From an uncultured Burkholderiales bacterium (GTDB taxonomy: Bacteria; Pseudomonadota; Gammaproteobacteria; Burkholderiales; Burkholderiaceae_C), in contig CAIWAO010000019.1 of the NCBI GenBank assembly GCA_903910745.1, forward strand, positions 66,018 to 112,820: a DNA stretch of 46,803 bases, in the 5' to 3' direction. Shown here in pieces: positions 26,741 through 35,485 of this stretch. Under the pieces are notes generated by a model. That model was given only the letters and a program-made list of their open reading frames with translations, made no database searches and had not been told where the DNA came from. Numbering within the stretch: the stretch's first letter is position 1; every line of letters starts with the position of its first letter. Position numbers and translations under genes: made by a program.

Positions 26741-27214
26741 ATGCAACAAATCAAAATTTCAAACGCACTTAAGCTACTGGCATTGCTAGGCTGCGCTGTG
26801 TTCGCGCAACCATCTTTAGCAGAGTGGCAAATCATTGATGACAATTTTTTAGCAAAAGTTTACTACGACCCTAACAAAATGAAAAAAAGCACATCCTATC
26901 CTGAGGTGTGGCAGATGACGGATCTTAAAAGTCGTGCAGAGTCTGGTGCAATTTCCAGATTGATTTTGGTTCAATATGATTGTGTCGATAGAAGACGAAG
27001 AACGTTAGCCTCAGCCGGCTACTCTCAGCATATGGCGCAGGGTAAACCCATTTTCACAGATGTATCTCAGGGAGTTTGGCATCCGGTTGTAAAAGATACG
27101 GTGATGAACACCATACTTGAGATGGCTTGCGCAAGAGAAGAGGCGGGTAACGGCGAAGAAAAGTCCTCAAAAAAATCGACCGATACAGAAAAGACGTCAG
27201 AATCTGAAAAATAA
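26741..27214 (+). CDS. Small exported protein resembling surface-adhesin E-like proteins
   Basis: A 157-residue secreted protein. The signal peptide ends near residue 27 (QPSLAEW). The mature part has the pattern WQIIDDN...VYYDPNKMKKS...VWQMTDLKS, then a DCVDRRRR cysteine and a second Cys near the end (EMACARE), as in small periplasmic/outer-surface proteins annotated surface-adhesin protein E in betaproteobacteria. The last ~20 residues are Lys/Ser/Glu-rich and probably disordered. AGGGG lies a few bases before the ATG. The function is not known to me. Confidence 0.7.
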   Translation: MQQIKISNALKLLALLGCAVFAQPSLAEWQIIDDNFLAKVYYDPNKMKKSTSYPEVWQMTDLKSRAESGAISRLILVQYDCVDRRRRTLASAGYSQHMAQGKPIFTDVSQGVWHPVVKDTVMNTILEMACAREEAGNGEEKSSKKSTDTEKTSESEK

Positions 27215-27316
27215 ACCCTAGCTTCAATAAAAAGAATTACAGGTTTACAAGGTGGTGACGATATTACCCTTAGATCTTTCATCATTTGATCGAATTTTTT
27301 GCAAGGGAACCCTATC

Positions 27317-27985
27317 GTGTTTAATTACATTTCCTACTTTTCACAAAGCAAAAGATACATAACTGTACCTGCACTGCTTTGCGCTACTTTGGTATGCATG
27401 AATTTAACAGGTTGTGGGGGCGGATCTTCTTCAAAAGCACCGACAGTAAACAATGCGTCAGTTGCGAGTACGCCCAGCCCTAGTACTTCACCAAATTTGA
27501 CAATCATGCCTGCCGCATCTAATTCATACTCAATGGGATCAATTCCATTATCTGGGTTGGTGACGTTTCACTCGGCAACCAGAATTACATATGCTACAGA
27601 TAATGTGGGATTTTTAGTCCTGTTGGGTAACTTTACTTACCCATCCTCAACGACAACCACTACCACTGCTGTGCTGGCCAATTTATCAGGAGTAAACGGT
27701 ACGATCAGTGGTATAGGACACTATAACTCGGCACAACAGTTATTGGTATCAATTACACAGCTTAACATACCAGTGAATAAATTTGAGGGTTATATAGAAA
27801 GCGTTGACATCTACGATATATGGCAAACAATTGCGTCTTCATCTGGTAACGCATTATTTGTTACTAATGCAACGGGCACTTTGACTTGCCCAACCCCAAG
27901 CAGCCTTGTCACTCCAGCGGTCTACACTATTGCAAGTGCAAATCAAAATATTGCCTCATTTATAGCAAGTAGCTGTATAAAGTAA
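27317..27985 (+). CDS. Putative lipoprotein of unknown function
   Basis: A 222-residue exported lipoprotein. The hydrophobic signal ends with the lipobox LTGC at about residues 30-33, followed by a Gly/Ser-rich linker (GGGSSSKA) and a Thr/Ser-rich mature domain with a TTTTTT stretch. I use the GTG at 27317 because AGGGA lies 8 bases upstream; a longer in-frame TTG start at 27299 lacks this. Two later Cys residues may form a disulphide (LTCPTP, SSCIK). No family recognised. It is convergent with the next gene. Confidence 0.65.
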   Translation: MFNYISYFSQSKRYITVPALLCATLVCMNLTGCGGGSSSKAPTVNNASVASTPSPSTSPNLTIMPAASNSYSMGSIPLSGLVTFHSATRITYATDNVGFLVLLGNFTYPSSTTTTTTAVLANLSGVNGTISGIGHYNSAQQLLVSITQLNIPVNKFEGYIESVDIYDIWQTIASSSGNALFVTNATGTLTCPTPSSLVTPAVYTIASANQNIASFIASSCIK

Positions 27986-27999
27986 ATTTAAATTTACTT
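27980..27999. repeat. 20-bp perfect palindrome spanning two stop codons
   Basis: AAGTAAATTTAAATTTACTT is a perfect palindrome covering the stop codons of the two convergent genes at 27317 and 28447. It has no G/C-rich stem or T-run, so it would be only a weak terminator. Confidence 0.5.
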
Positions 28000-28447
28000 A
28001 TTTGCTTAGTTTTTGGCAAGTTTCTTTTTCTAATTTATTAAGTGTTTTTTTAAAAATTACCAATTCATTGGTTTTTGTATTGAGTTCGAATTGATTTTCA
28101 TAAGGCAGAGCAGGAAAGTCAAATTTAATGAATTCCCTGTTGATAACGTACAGCCCTGAGAAATCAAAAGGTGGTTTACCTATATCCGAGCCGTCTGGTT
28201 TATTGCCTATAAAGACGTAGCCGTCATTAAAAATAAAATAGTTTTTGCACTTCCAAGTGACCCCGTTTTTTCTAGCTGCATCAAACCACTCGTGGTATCT
28301 TTTTTTCTTCTCCTCCTCATCTGATTTTTGTGAATCTCGCGATTTTGTACTGTCGTTGTAGAGTCTTTGCAGATCCTGTGAGAAAGAAAATTTTGCTGTT
28401 GAAATACAAGCAAAAAGAACAATTGCAATTTTCAAAAATAAGTGCAA
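27998..28447 (-). CDS. Small exported protein of unknown function
   Basis: A protein of about 149 residues with an N-terminal hydrophobic signal (LFLKIAIVLFACISTAKFSFS) and a charged, lysine/aspartate-rich linker, then a C-terminal domain with two cysteines (WKCKNYF and ETCQKL) that could pair. Only TTG starts are available: 28453 lies 2 bases after AGAGG, while 28447 lies at the better distance of 8, so I use 28447. No family recognised, and it is not clearly in an operon. Confidence 0.6.
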   Translation of the reverse strand: MHLFLKIAIVLFACISTAKFSFSQDLQRLYNDSTKSRDSQKSDEEEKKKRYHEWFDAARKNGVTWKCKNYFIFNDGYVFIGNKPDGSDIGKPPFDFSGLYVINREFIKFDFPALPYENQFELNTKTNELVIFKKTLNKLEKETCQKLSK

Positions 28448-28496
28448 AATCAATGCCTCTTGTAAAATTTTATTAGTTTATCGGATCAAATAAAAA

Positions 28497-29363
28497 ATGG
28501 TCACTTCTCATAAGAAACTTCGTAGTCCAATTAGAAATTCTACTATTTTGGTTGCTTCTCATAGAAAATTAGATTTATATCATTCTTTTTTAAAACTAAC
28601 CTGGATTCAGTTCTTAATAGGCTTTGTTGCGATTTTCCTTGTTGTTAATTGCATCTTTGGATTTTTATTCTGGTTAGACCCTGAGTCCATTGCAGGAGTA
28701 GAGACTAAGGGGTATGTAAACTATTTCTTCTTTAGTGTCCAAACTCTTGCAACAATTGGATATGGGGCAATGTACCCAAAAGATATTTATGGGCATGTAC
28801 TTGTAACCCTTGAGGCTATGACTGGTTTGCTAAGCATTGGAATGTTTGCTGCCATTGCGTTTGCAAGACTATCCCTCCCCAAGTCTAGAATCGTTTTTAG
28901 CAGTGTTGCCGTGATTACCCAACACGAAGAAATCCCAACTCTTATGTTTCGTCTTTCAAATAACAGGAACAATTCGGTGATAGGGGCAAAAATCAGTTTA
29001 AGCCTGTTCAAGCAAGAGGTATCTAAAGAGGGCCTCACCATGAGACGTATATACGATCTCAACCTCCTAAGAGATTCCACTCCTATGCTGGCCCTGACTT
29101 GGTTGGTGATGCATCCAATTGATGAGAAAAGTCCACTTTACGGCTTGAGTAAAGTGGACTTTGATTCCAAAGAAATTGCAATCATTGCAACGGTCACAGG
29201 CCTAGATGAAACGCTTTCACAAACAATTCATGCTAAAACAACTTACCTAAACAAAGACATCCTTTGGAACAACCGCTTTACAGATATGTTTAGAGAAAAT
29301 GAAAAAGGTGAACAATTTATAGATTTGCGCGAACTAAACAACGTCGAATCTATTGAAATTTAA
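28497..29363 (+). CDS. KirBac-type inward-rectifier potassium channel
   Basis: A 288-residue channel of the bacterial inward-rectifier family. Two membrane spans flank the pore: M1 at about residues 34-57, pore helix and filter FFFSVQTLATIGYGAMYP at 76-93 (TIGYG at 86-90), and M2 at about 100-123 (VTLEAMTGLLSIGMFAAIAFA). Residues ~130-285 form the cytoplasmic immunoglobulin-like domain; FRLSNNRNNSVIGAKISLSL and TWLVMHPIDEKSPLYGLS are characteristic Kir strings. It has no voltage sensor. It is divergent from the small exported protein gene. About 180 bp of A/T-rich sequence follow. Confidence 0.92.
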   Translation: MVTSHKKLRSPIRNSTILVASHRKLDLYHSFLKLTWIQFLIGFVAIFLVVNCIFGFLFWLDPESIAGVETKGYVNYFFFSVQTLATIGYGAMYPKDIYGHVLVTLEAMTGLLSIGMFAAIAFARLSLPKSRIVFSSVAVITQHEEIPTLMFRLSNNRNNSVIGAKISLSLFKQEVSKEGLTMRRIYDLNLLRDSTPMLALTWLVMHPIDEKSPLYGLSKVDFDSKEIAIIATVTGLDETLSQTIHAKTTYLNKDILWNNRFTDMFRENEKGEQFIDLRELNNVESIEI

Positions 29364-29547
29364 AAATTCTTCATCAAAATGCTTCCGTATGGAACGTAAG
29401 TCTGTATTTGTAACTGAGATGTTAGTAATTGATTTAGCTATTTAAAAAATCAATAAATACCCATTAGCTTTGATATTGAACAACAATTTGTTACCAATGG
29501 GTATAGATTAAAAAATTAACGTGAAAATCTATGATGTAAATTGCACA

Positions 29548-31407
29548 TCACTTTTTCTTTGCAATAATTTCTTCCATCTGATCCATAATCAAATTCATAC
29601 GGGCAACTATCGCTTTATAGGGTGTGGGGGTTGCCAAATCAACACCGGCTCTCTTGACTAACTCATAGGCGTCCTCTGATCCACCTGCTTTCAGCACATT
29701 CAGGTAGCGGTCTTTAGCACCAGGAACACCCTTCAAAATATCTGATGCAAACATCGAACCCGCAGACACTGAAGTTGCGTATTGATAAACATAAAAATAA
29801 TTGTAAAAATGGGGTATGTAAGCCCATTCAATTGCATAGGCATCATCGATGCGCACAACTCCTTGGTCGTGCCCGTGATACTGTTTTAAAAGTTTGCCGT
29901 AAATCTGAGTAAAGTCTTGCCCTGTTAGAGATTCGCCTTTGTCAACTTTCGCATGAACTTCGCGCTCAAAGTCTGCAAACATGGCCTGTCTAAAAAATGT
30001 CCCTCTTAAATTCTCAAGGGCAGAACCTAAATAAAGAAGTTTTTCATCATCACTCTTAGCGTCCTTTAGTACCGAGTCGAGGAGGAGGACCTCATTTGTT
30101 GTTGATGCAATTTCAGCCGTGAAAATCGGGTAATCTGCATTTATGAATGCTTGCGAATGGTTAGCAAGGTGGGAGTGCATTGCATGTCCCCATTCATGCG
30201 CCAACGTAGAGACCGATTCATAGTTGTTGTTGTAGTTTAATAGTAGATAAGGATGCACATCATAGGCAGCGCCGTTCATATAAGCACCTGAACGCTTCTT
30301 TGCCTTTGGATATACATCCATCCAGCGCTCGTTGAGCGCTTTATGCATGGCACTTGCATACTCAGTTCCTAGAGGCTGAACAGCCTTCTCCATCATCTCA
30401 ACTCCCTTGTCTAACGGATAGTTGTCTGCTGAACTTACCAAGGGTGGGTAAATATCATAATAAGCCAAATCCTTAACTCCAAGCATTTTTGCTCTTAGCT
30501 TAAAGTATCGATGCAAGGTCGGAAGATTCGAGCGTGCATTATCAATCAAGGTGTCATACACTTTGATTGGAATGTGATTTGCGTCAAGAGCACGGTTAAT
30601 CGAGTCTGGATAATTCCTTAACTTAGCATAGACCAAGTCCGACTTTAGCTGCTCATAATAAGTCACACCAAAAGTATTCTCAAACGATTTAAATTTTGAC
30701 CAAAATGCTTCATATACTTTTTGTCTATCCTCTCTAGAGGAAACCGCGCGATATTTTGTGTACGCACTTTGATCTAAAGTCACTTCCTTGCCGTCTGATA
30801 ATTTAATTTTTGGCCAGGGCATATCGGAATTCGCCAATATTGAATATACGGCCTGTCCTCCTCCTGAGAATAAGCCAAATTCAGCCAACATAGACTCCTC
30901 CCTAGAGCTGAGCGTATGGGGGCCAGCCCTCAAAATCTGCTCAAGCATATGAGAATAGACTTTGGTAGATGGGTCAATTGCAATTAATTTACTAATTTTC
31001 TGGCTTCCAATCTTCAAAATTTCAGGCGCAAAGAAGGCTGTTGCCTGAGAAATCTGATTACCTAAAAGATCAGCTTTTTGTACCAAATCCAGACCTTCGT
31101 TTTGACTTGTATCTTGGTCGTGGACAAGACTTGCGTAAACAGACATACGAGCAAATCTCTTGCTCAAGTCAGAATAAGTTTCTAGACAATTTTTAAAGAC
31201 CGTCACCGAGGATCCAAGGTGTCCTCGACATTGTCCAATTTGCTTGATTTGCATACCCAGTTTTTCACCATCTACATTCCAGTCCTTAGTCGAAGGATAT
31301 AAGTCCAACAAGTTCCAGTGTGAATCTATGGTTTGCCCATTGACTAAATTGGTTAAGCCAATCAAAAAGGACAAGGTAATACAAGTTTTAATAAATAATT
31401 TAGACAT
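29548..31407 (-). CDS. Exported oligoendopeptidase F-like M3 metallopeptidase
   Basis: A roughly 619-residue zinc peptidase of the M3B family. The active site is LAHEWGHAMHSHLA (HExxH-like HEWGH) near residue 408 with the third ligand Glu in TAEIASTTNEVLLL about 25 residues later. FYNYFYVYQYATSVSAGSMF near the C-terminus is typical of PepF. Unlike most PepF enzymes it has a signal peptide (MSKLFIKTCITLSFLIGL...NGQ), so it should act in the periplasm. I use the ATG at 31407, which puts the signal at the N-terminus; an in-frame start at 31461 adds 18 residues. It is transcribed from a good sigma-70 promoter in the divergent region. Confidence 0.9.
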   Translation of the reverse strand: MSKLFIKTCITLSFLIGLTNLVNGQTIDSHWNLLDLYPSTKDWNVDGEKLGMQIKQIGQCRGHLGSSVTVFKNCLETYSDLSKRFARMSVYASLVHDQDTSQNEGLDLVQKADLLGNQISQATAFFAPEILKIGSQKISKLIAIDPSTKVYSHMLEQILRAGPHTLSSREESMLAEFGLFSGGGQAVYSILANSDMPWPKIKLSDGKEVTLDQSAYTKYRAVSSREDRQKVYEAFWSKFKSFENTFGVTYYEQLKSDLVYAKLRNYPDSINRALDANHIPIKVYDTLIDNARSNLPTLHRYFKLRAKMLGVKDLAYYDIYPPLVSSADNYPLDKGVEMMEKAVQPLGTEYASAMHKALNERWMDVYPKAKKRSGAYMNGAAYDVHPYLLLNYNNNYESVSTLAHEWGHAMHSHLANHSQAFINADYPIFTAEIASTTNEVLLLDSVLKDAKSDDEKLLYLGSALENLRGTFFRQAMFADFEREVHAKVDKGESLTGQDFTQIYGKLLKQYHGHDQGVVRIDDAYAIEWAYIPHFYNYFYVYQYATSVSAGSMFASDILKGVPGAKDRYLNVLKAGGSEDAYELVKRAGVDLATPTPYKAIVARMNLIMDQMEEIIAKKK

Positions 31408-31511
31408 GGTTTTTGATGAATGAATTGCGAGAGTAATTCTAATTGATCTAGGAAAAAACAAGAAATCCGACTAGGATAAACACTAGTATTAATATTATTT
31501 TAATTTTTTAA

Positions 31512-31539
31512 AGTATAGACTCGAGTCAACATGAGTCAA
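31512..31539 (-). promoter_or_regulatory. Sigma-70-type promoter for the peptidase gene
   Basis: On the minus strand TTGACT (31539-31534) and TATACT (31517-31512) are separated by 16 bp, close to the sigma-70 consensus. The predicted start is near 31505, about 100 nt before the peptidase ATG. Confidence 0.55.
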
Positions 31540-31550
31540 CTCGAGCGAAT
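31518..31550. repeat. Three 10-bp repeats and a palindrome in the divergent ior/pepF region
   Basis: TCGAGTCAAC, ATGAGTCAAC and TCGAGCGAAT follow one another at 31521-31550, one helical turn apart, and GACTCGAGTC (31518-31527) is a perfect palindrome. They overlap the spacer and -35 element of the leftward promoter, as expected for a regulator-binding region shared by the two directions. Confidence 0.45.
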
Positions 31551-31567
31551 TAACCCAAGGAAAAGCA

Positions 31568-32017
31568 ATGATAAAGTTAAATATTAACGGAAAAGTTCAT
31601 ACTGTAGATGTAGACCCCAGCACTCCACTTCTTTGGGTTATACGAGAGCAACTTGGTTTGACCGGTACAAAGTTTGGTTGCGGCATTGCACAGTGCGGTG
31701 CATGCACAGTGCTGATGAATGGTGAGGCAGTTCGTACTTGCGTGATACCAGTCAGTGCAATTACCAACCAAAAAATTGAAACTATTGAGAGTTTAGAGAA
31801 AGATGGCCAACTCTCCAAAGTCCAAAACGCTTGGGTTCAAAACGAAGTACCTCAATGCGGTTATTGCCAAAGTGGGATGATCATGGCAACTACTGCTTTA
31901 CTGAGAAAGAAACCCAAACCAACCGATGCAGATATTGATGAAGCCATCACCAACATTTGCCGTTGTGGAACTTTTCAAGAAGTTCGCGCAGCCATTCACA
32001 GTGTTGCCAAATCTTGA
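31568..32017 (+). CDS. Molybdenum hydroxylase [2Fe-2S] subunit (IorA-like)
   Basis: A 149-residue iron-sulphur subunit of the xanthine-oxidase superfamily, closest to isoquinoline 1-oxidoreductase alpha subunit / aldehyde dehydrogenase small subunit. The plant-type cluster ligands are C38, C43, C46 (CGIAQCGAC) and C58; the second cluster ligands are C97, C100, C131 and C133 (QCGYCQSG, ICRCG). It has no signal peptide; such subunits are exported with the Tat-signal-bearing large subunit. AAGGAAAAG precedes the ATG. The large subunit gene follows after 13 bp. The substrate cannot be told from this subunit. Confidence 0.92.
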   Translation: MIKLNINGKVHTVDVDPSTPLLWVIREQLGLTGTKFGCGIAQCGACTVLMNGEAVRTCVIPVSAITNQKIETIESLEKDGQLSKVQNAWVQNEVPQCGYCQSGMIMATTALLRKKPKPTDADIDEAITNICRCGTFQEVRAAIHSVAKS

Positions 32018-32030
32018 AAGGAAAATAATC

Positions 32031-34223
32031 ATGAACAAAATTCTGTCAACACCAACACGTCGTGAATTCATGGGCGGGACTGCCGCCATAGGCTCTGGCT
32101 TGGCGTTGGGCATTCCAATGTTATTTACAACTAAACAAGCCGTTGCAGCCGAAGCATCCCCCGAAATCGGTGTTTGGGTTGTGATCCGACCGGATGAGAC
32201 TGTCGTTGTTCGAATCGTTCGTTCAGAGATGGGGCAAGGAACCCTAACTGGCTTGGCCCAACTCGTTGCTGAGGAGTTGGAATGCGATTGGAGCAAGGTC
32301 ACAACAGAGTACCCTACACCTGGAGAAAGTCTAAGTCGAAAACGAATCTGGGGAAGTTACTCAACTGGTGGAAGTCGAGGAATTCGCGAGTCTCAAGAAT
32401 ATGTTCGCCAAGGAGGTGCAGCCGCTCGAATGATGTTAATTCAAGCCGCAGCTAACACTTGGGGTGTTGGTGTTGATCAATGTACCGTATCAAAAGGCAT
32501 CATTACACACACCGCGAGCGCAAACAAAGTCTCATTCGGACAAATTGCAGATGCTGCAGCTAAATTGCCCGTTCCTTTGCCTGCACAAATCAAACTTAAA
32601 GATCCGAAGGATTGGAAAATCATCGGTAAGCGGCTAGCACGATTAGATACACGAGGAAAAGTCAACGGCAAACAAATTTACGGCATTGACCTTAAATTTA
32701 ATGACATGTTGATTGCAAACATTAAAGAGTGTCCTGTTTTTGGCGGCAAAGTAAAAAGTTTTGATCCAACATTGGCACTCGAAATTAAAGGCGTCAAGCG
32801 TGTACTTCAAGTAGGCGATACTGCTGTAGCAGTGGTAGCGGAGACTTTTTGGCAAGCCAAATCAGCTTTAGAAAAAGTTAATATTGTTTGGGATGAGGGT
32901 CCGAACGCACAAGTTTCAAGTGAGAGCATTGCAGCTATTTTGCAAGAGGGCTTAACTGCAAAAGATGCATTTGTGGGCAACAAAGCCGGTGACATGTCGA
33001 CGGCCTTAACCTCGGCAGCTCAAAAAACGGAAAGTGTCTATTTTTATCCCTTCTTAAATCATGCACCCATGGAACCAATGAACGCTACAGCACGTTGGAC
33101 TCCAGAGCGATGTGATGCATGGGTTCCGACACAAGACGGTGAAGCATCTTTAGCGGCGGTCATCGCTGCGGCTGGAATTCCAGCTGATCGATGCGATGTT
33201 CATAAAATAAATTTGGGTGGTGGTTTTGGTCGACGTGGTGCCTTTCAAGACTACACAACTCAGGCCGTATTGATTGCCAAACAAATGCCAGGCACACACA
33301 TCAAGCTTATTTGGACACGGGAAGAAGATATGACTCAGGGTCGTTATCACCCCGTGATGGCTTGTAAACTTACAGGCACCTTTGATGCAAATAAAAATCT
33401 TACAGGCGTTCACATGCGTTTGTCTGGTCAATCAATATTGGCATCTGTTCGTCCTGCAGTGCTAGAACAACAAAAAGGACGCGATCCGTTAGTTTTCCAA
33501 GGCGTTGCTGATGCAGGTGAGCATGCTTTTGGATACACGTTTCCAAATTTATTAGTTGATCATGCCATGCGCAACACGCATATACCGCCAGGATTTTGGC
33601 GGGGTGTCAACGCCAATCAAAACGCAGTTTTCTTTGAATGTTTCGTCGACGAGTTAGCGGAAACCTCCGGTATGGACCCCGTTGCATTTAGACGTAAATA
33701 TATGGAAAAATATCCACGTAATTTGGCTGTGCTCAACGCGGTTGCAGAACGCATTGGTTGGAACACTAAACCCGCCTCCGGTGTTTTCAGAGGAGTTGCT
33801 CAAATGAAAGCATTTGGTAGTTTTGTTGCTGCGGCATGCGAGCTATCAGTTAAAGGAAACAAGGTCAAAATTCACCGCATCGTTGCCGCAACCGATCCTG
33901 GCTATGCAGTTAACCCAGCTCAAATCGAGAGACAAGTCTCAGGATCATTTGTGTATGGTTTATCTGCTCTTTTTCAACAAGAATGTACCGTCAAAGCAGG
34001 TCGTATAGTTCAAACTAATTTTGATAGCTTTGGATCCATGCGAATTGCACAGATGCCCAAAGTTGAAACTATTATTATTGAAGGCGGCGGAGCAGAATGG
34101 GGGGGCATTGGTGAGCCAACAATTTGTGTGGCAGCACCCGCAGTTTTGAATGCAATTGCAAAAGCAACTGGCAAACGTTACCGTACCGTGCCACTTAAAA
34201 ATCACGGCTTAACCATGGTTTAA
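32031..34223 (+). CDS. Molybdopterin-binding hydroxylase large subunit (IorB-like)
   Basis: A 730-residue molybdopterin subunit. It starts with a Tat-type signal (TRREFMGGTAAIGSGLALG), so the mature enzyme works in the periplasm. GGGFGRRGAFQDY near residue 400 binds the molybdenum cofactor, and GIGEPT near 695 holds the catalytic Glu. The start ATG at 32031 has GAAAGG upstream; a longer overlapping frame from 31926 lies within the small-subunit gene and is not used. No FAD subunit is encoded, as in IorAB enzymes, which pass electrons to cytochromes. The next gene, 38 bp on, encodes a SoxX-like cytochrome c. Arginine codons are almost all CGN, unlike the purine and urease genes. Confidence 0.92.
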   Translation: MNKILSTPTRREFMGGTAAIGSGLALGIPMLFTTKQAVAAEASPEIGVWVVIRPDETVVVRIVRSEMGQGTLTGLAQLVAEELECDWSKVTTEYPTPGESLSRKRIWGSYSTGGSRGIRESQEYVRQGGAAARMMLIQAAANTWGVGVDQCTVSKGIITHTASANKVSFGQIADAAAKLPVPLPAQIKLKDPKDWKIIGKRLARLDTRGKVNGKQIYGIDLKFNDMLIANIKECPVFGGKVKSFDPTLALEIKGVKRVLQVGDTAVAVVAETFWQAKSALEKVNIVWDEGPNAQVSSESIAAILQEGLTAKDAFVGNKAGDMSTALTSAAQKTESVYFYPFLNHAPMEPMNATARWTPERCDAWVPTQDGEASLAAVIAAAGIPADRCDVHKINLGGGFGRRGAFQDYTTQAVLIAKQMPGTHIKLIWTREEDMTQGRYHPVMACKLTGTFDANKNLTGVHMRLSGQSILASVRPAVLEQQKGRDPLVFQGVADAGEHAFGYTFPNLLVDHAMRNTHIPPGFWRGVNANQNAVFFECFVDELAETSGMDPVAFRRKYMEKYPRNLAVLNAVAERIGWNTKPASGVFRGVAQMKAFGSFVAAACELSVKGNKVKIHRIVAATDPGYAVNPAQIERQVSGSFVYGLSALFQQECTVKAGRIVQTNFDSFGSMRIAQMPKVETIIIEGGGAEWGGIGEPTICVAAPAVLNAIAKATGKRYRTVPLKNHGLTMV

Positions 34224-34261
34224 ACTGGGTTTAAATTTTGTTAGCTTAGAGGCGGATATAC

Positions 34262-34714
34262 ATGTGGTTACAAAAAATAAATAAGCACACACCACATGTC
34301 CCCCAATTTTTTTTAATTCTTGGGTTGCTACTGCCTTATCAAACCACCTCAGCTGCACAATTAGATCTAGCTCAGCCCCTTGAAGGTCTAATCGGACAGC
34401 CTGAGCGTGGTCGTAATTTGGTAAGTAACAAACAAAAGAGTATGTGTTTGTTGTGTCATCAAGGGCCCTTTCCTGAAGATCATTTTCAGGGAAACTTAGC
34501 TCCCGACTTAAGCATAATTGCGCTTCGGTTAAATCCAGCACAGCTACGAGCGAGAATAGTAGACTCAAGTCAATTTAACTCACAAACTATCATGCCCTCT
34601 TACTACAAAACAGAGGGGCTTAATCGGGTGCAGCAAAATTTCAAAGGACAAACCATCTTGACCGCTCAAGAAATTGAAGATGTGATTGCATTTTTAGTGA
34701 CTCTTAAACCATGA
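34262..34714 (+). CDS. soxX: SoxX-like cytochrome c
   Basis: A 150-residue periplasmic monohaem cytochrome, the SoxX part of the SoxAX complex that couples thiosulfate to the SoxY carrier. After a signal region (to about residue 32) come the haem site CLLCH at 62-66, the following FQGNLAPDLS motif and the axial Met in MPSYY at 111. GAGG precedes the ATG at 34262. The stop overlaps the soxY start by 4 bp. An alternative reading is that it serves as electron acceptor for the molybdenum hydroxylase upstream. Confidence 0.88.
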   Translation: MWLQKINKHTPHVPQFFLILGLLLPYQTTSAAQLDLAQPLEGLIGQPERGRNLVSNKQKSMCLLCHQGPFPEDHFQGNLAPDLSIIALRLNPAQLRARIVDSSQFNSQTIMPSYYKTEGLNRVQQNFKGQTILTAQEIEDVIAFLVTLKP

Positions 34715-35157
34715 ATATTCAACGCCGTGATTGCCTGGCATTATTGACTGCTCTGGGACTTGCTCCTCACAGCACCTCGTTTGCCAGTCCAGATCAAGCC
34801 CGCCAGGCCATTCATGCATTGGTTGGAGATAAAAAGGTTCAAGCGGGTCGGGTCAAAATTGACATTCCACCCCTGATTGAAAACGGCAATTCGGTTGTAA
34901 TGACGCTTAACGTAGAAAGTCCGATGACCGAGTTTGATTACGTTAAATCAGTTCATGTATTGGCCGAGGGCAATCCACTGCCTAATATTTTAAGTGCATA
35001 TTTCACACCACGAAGTGGGCGAGCTTATGTACTAAGTCGTGTTCGACTTGCTGAGAATCAACGTGTTTGGGCAATTGCACAAATGAGCGATGGCAGCTTT
35101 TGGCAGGGATATGCAGACACTTTGGTCACCACTTCAGCCTGCACGGAGGAGAGATGA
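34711..35157 (+). CDS. soxY: SoxY-like sulfur carrier protein with atypical C-terminus
   Basis: A 148-residue SoxY homologue. The signal is Tat-like (QRRDCLALLTALGLAPHS), and the beta-sandwich core is recognisable (VKIDIPPLIENGNSVVMTLN, VLAEGNPLPNILSAYFTP). Canonical SoxY ends in GGCGG, with the Cys carrying the sulphur intermediates. Here the end is TTSACTEER, with a single Cys at 144 and no glycines. No other frame at the 3' end encodes GGCGG, so a simple frameshift does not explain it. Carrier function is therefore uncertain. It overlaps soxX and soxZ by 4 bp each. Confidence 0.82.
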   Translation: MNIQRRDCLALLTALGLAPHSTSFASPDQARQAIHALVGDKKVQAGRVKIDIPPLIENGNSVVMTLNVESPMTEFDYVKSVHVLAEGNPLPNILSAYFTPRSGRAYVLSRVRLAENQRVWAIAQMSDGSFWQGYADTLVTTSACTEER

Positions 35158-35483
35158 CACGTCCCTTAAGAACAATTGTGACGGTACCTCCTAAAGCAAC
35201 ACTTGGTCAATTGATAACGATTCGTGCATTGGTTCAACATCCAATGGAAAACGGGTTTCGTCATAATGAATACGGTCAACGCATTGAGCGAGACATCCTC
35301 ACCGACTTTATTTGTCTGTACAACGGCAATGAAGTCTTTCGTGTCAAGTTGCACACTGGTATTGCAGCCAACCCGCTAATTGAGTTCAACACTTTGGCCC
35401 TTGAAAGTGGTGAATTAACTTTCGAGTGGCTTGACGGAAATGGACTATCAGCCAAGGCCAAAGCTCGAATTGAGGTAACTTAA
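35154..35483 (+). CDS. soxZ: SoxZ-like sulfur carrier partner
   Basis: A 109-residue SoxZ homologue, partner of SoxY. IRALVQHPMENGFRHNEYG near residues 23-41 is the family signature, followed by FICLYNGNEVFRVKLHTGIAANP. It has no signal peptide, as expected, because SoxZ is exported together with SoxY. The start is the ATG overlapping the soxY stop, with GGAGGAG just upstream; a longer out-of-register frame starting at 35067 lies inside soxY. Confidence 0.9.
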   Translation: MTRPLRTIVTVPPKATLGQLITIRALVQHPMENGFRHNEYGQRIERDILTDFICLYNGNEVFRVKLHTGIAANPLIEFNTLALESGELTFEWLDGNGLSAKAKARIEVT

Positions 35484-35485
35484 AC

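Noticed and set aside
35100-35157. Frameshift as the cause of the missing SoxY GGCGG tail
   Set aside because: The other two frames read FSLHGGEMT and QPARRRDD; neither encodes GGCGG, and the overlap with soxZ is intact.
35067-35483. Longer SoxZ starting at 35067
   Set aside because: The extra residues lie in the soxY coding region, and the ATG at 35154 overlapping the soxY stop has a strong Shine-Dalgarno.
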